Source: Thermoplasmata archaeon
GTDB taxonomy: Archaea > Thermoplasmatota > Thermoplasmata > Thermoplasmatales > GCA-001856825
Length of the DNA: 64,000 nucleotides
Assembly: GCA_021792255.1 (NCBI GenBank)
Contig: JAJYUZ010000001.1
Location: 248,001-312,000, forward strand
Direction: 5' to 3'
Positions 63,102-64,000 of the stretch are shown here, one piece after another. Both the position numbers and the translations under genes were made by a program. The notes under the pieces are model-generated. The model had not been told where the DNA came from and did no database searches. It saw only the letters and a program-made list of their open reading frames with translations. Within the stretch, counting starts at the first letter, position 1, and every line of letters starts with the position of its first letter.

Positions 63102-64000
63102 TCAACTGTATCTCAGTATTGCACCGATACCGCCAAACGAATTTAAGAACAATGCACCCTCGTCCGATTCGTCACCTACAAGTTCAATCTTTGAATCGCT
63201 GCTCTGTCCCTTTTCGATGTACTCCTCTATCAGGTCTGTCTGAGCAATCATCACCATTGGTTTCCCGCACTTGGGGCAAAGATGTTCCTTTTCCTCCTGT
63301 GAGATCTCTGACAACTCTGTTCCGTCGTCCTCGCACCTGTACGTAAACTTCATTTTCCTGAGTCCCTTGGATATGATCAGAGTGTCGACCCTTCCTTGGT
63401 TCAGAACGTTTGAGACTTCCTTGTCCCCATACGCCGCCAGTCCTGTCCCTTTCTTTATTTCAACGAGCAACCTTTCTATTATCTTCTTCTCCTTCGCAAT
63501 CTCGAGGCTGTTGAGAGTTTGGGACGCCTTGTCTACTAGTTCCTTCAGGCCGTATTCATTAGTGTAACCCACGTCATAAAGATCTACAACCTTCTCTTGA
63601 ATCTGGTACTGAAGATAGCTGTGTTTGTAAAAGAAATCCTTGGTCGAACCAGGGCCCCCGATCAAGACTCCTTTTAATCCCTGCTCTCTAAGAAAGGCTG
63701 TTGAGGCCAACTCGCCTATTTTGGTGAAAAATTCGTGAGCTGCAAGCTCTATTAACCTCTCGTACCTTCTCGAGCTCTGACCACCCTGGTGATGCTTGCT
63801 AGGAACCTGAGAATCCTTGTTTTCTATTACCTCGATTCTTGAACCCCTGAGAACCCCTACCGTAGCCTCCGCTCTATCAATGACTATCAGTCCATAGACC
63901 TCCTTCTTCTCCAGCATAGGAAGGATCGGATCGAGATAGAATTTTGAATCGCACCTGTAGAGGAAACTTGTTACGGATTGAGGGGGCTCTATGAAGTAAG
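63102..64000 (-). CDS. prf1: Peptide chain release factor aRF1 (3' part, N-terminus beyond the window)
   Basis: The archaeal class-1 release factor, like eRF1. The frame is open to the window edge. The first visible codons read YFIEPPQSVTSFLYRCDS, a known middle-domain segment, so the N-terminal stop-codon-recognition domain lies outside. The catalytic GGQ motif is in SKHHQGGQSSRRYERLIELA. The C-terminal domain, which meets the aRF3-like factor, has a Cys pair in EHLCPKCGKPM. The gene is truncated only by the window end. Confidence 0.93.
   Translation of the reverse strand, partial: YFIEPPQSVTSFLYRCDSKFYLDPILPMLEKKEVYGLIVIDRAEATVGVLRGSRIEVIENKDSQVPSKHHQGGQSSRRYERLIELAAHEFFTKIGELASTAFLREQGLKGVLIGGPGSTKDFFYKHSYLQYQIQEKVVDLYDVGYTNEYGLKELVDKASQTLNSLEIAKEKKIIERLLVEIKKGTGLAAYGDKEVSNVLNQGRVDTLIISKGLRKMKFTYRCEDDGTELSEISQEEKEHLCPKCGKPMVMIAQTDLIEEYIEKGQSSDSKIELVGDESDEGALFLNSFGGIGAILRYS

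Overview
The window is chromosomal DNA of an archaeon, most likely an uncultivated acidophilic member of the Thermoplasmata (Thermoplasmatales type). The evidence is a euryarchaeal ftsZ-secE-spt5-L11-L1-L10-L12 cluster, aIF2-beta, aRF1, Sec61-gamma, a riboflavin kinase fused to a winged-helix regulator as in Thermoplasma, leaderless promoters with TATA boxes about 25-28 bases before start codons, GGTGA ribosome binding sites inside operons, and huge secreted proteins built from the 'ETGLPxGxxW...EPNGTY' repeat that is common in this group. I place it by gene content only. I saw no rRNA, tRNA, CRISPR array, insertion sequence or origin.

Layout. 1-3 kb: a phosphodiesterase-like protein, APS kinase and a cupredoxin-like secreted protein. 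3-7.7 kb (minus): nitrilase, membrane protein and Sua5, then a ribbon-helix-helix regulator overlapping a short FtsZ-like gene. 8-9.6 kb: aIF2-beta, PIN nuclease and RbkR, with overlapping genes. 9.6-11.8 kb: pyrBI, divergent from an asparaginase. 12-16.6 kb: cell division, secretion, transcription and ribosome cluster. 16.7-22.2 kb: glycosyltransferases, a second phosphodiesterase-like protein, an MFS transporter and a membrane protein. 22.2-25.7 kb: copper-response operon (TRASH regulator, YHS protein, Cu P-type ATPase, small partner). 25.9-31.4 kb: SDR, a gene-poor stretch with a broken nuclease gene, GTP cyclohydrolase II, an acetyltransferase and a divergent pair of unknown genes. 31.5 kb: KaiC-like ATPase. 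32.7-54.2 kb: three giant surface proteins, one of 4600 residues. 54.3-57.7 kb: S15-type hydrolase, a ligand-less M24-like protein and MEMO1. 57.7-58.4 kb: a vapBC pair with one in-frame stop in each gene. 58.5-64 kb (minus): ppdK-eno-rpsB and the 3' part of the aRF1 gene.

The most interesting points are these. (1) An RHH regulator/FtsZ-like pair recalls haloarchaeal cdrS-ftsZ2, with a clustered TTTGTCA motif that recurs as a palindrome in front of the main ftsZ. (2) A complete seven-bladed beta-propeller is inserted inside one repeat of a surface protein. (3) The giant surface gene has grown by recent in-frame DNA duplication. (4) A vapBC locus and a PD-(D/E)XK-like nuclease gene are broken in ways that can be read base by base. 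(5) Several genes have their first in-frame ATG inside or just after the TATA box, so standard start calls are probably too long.
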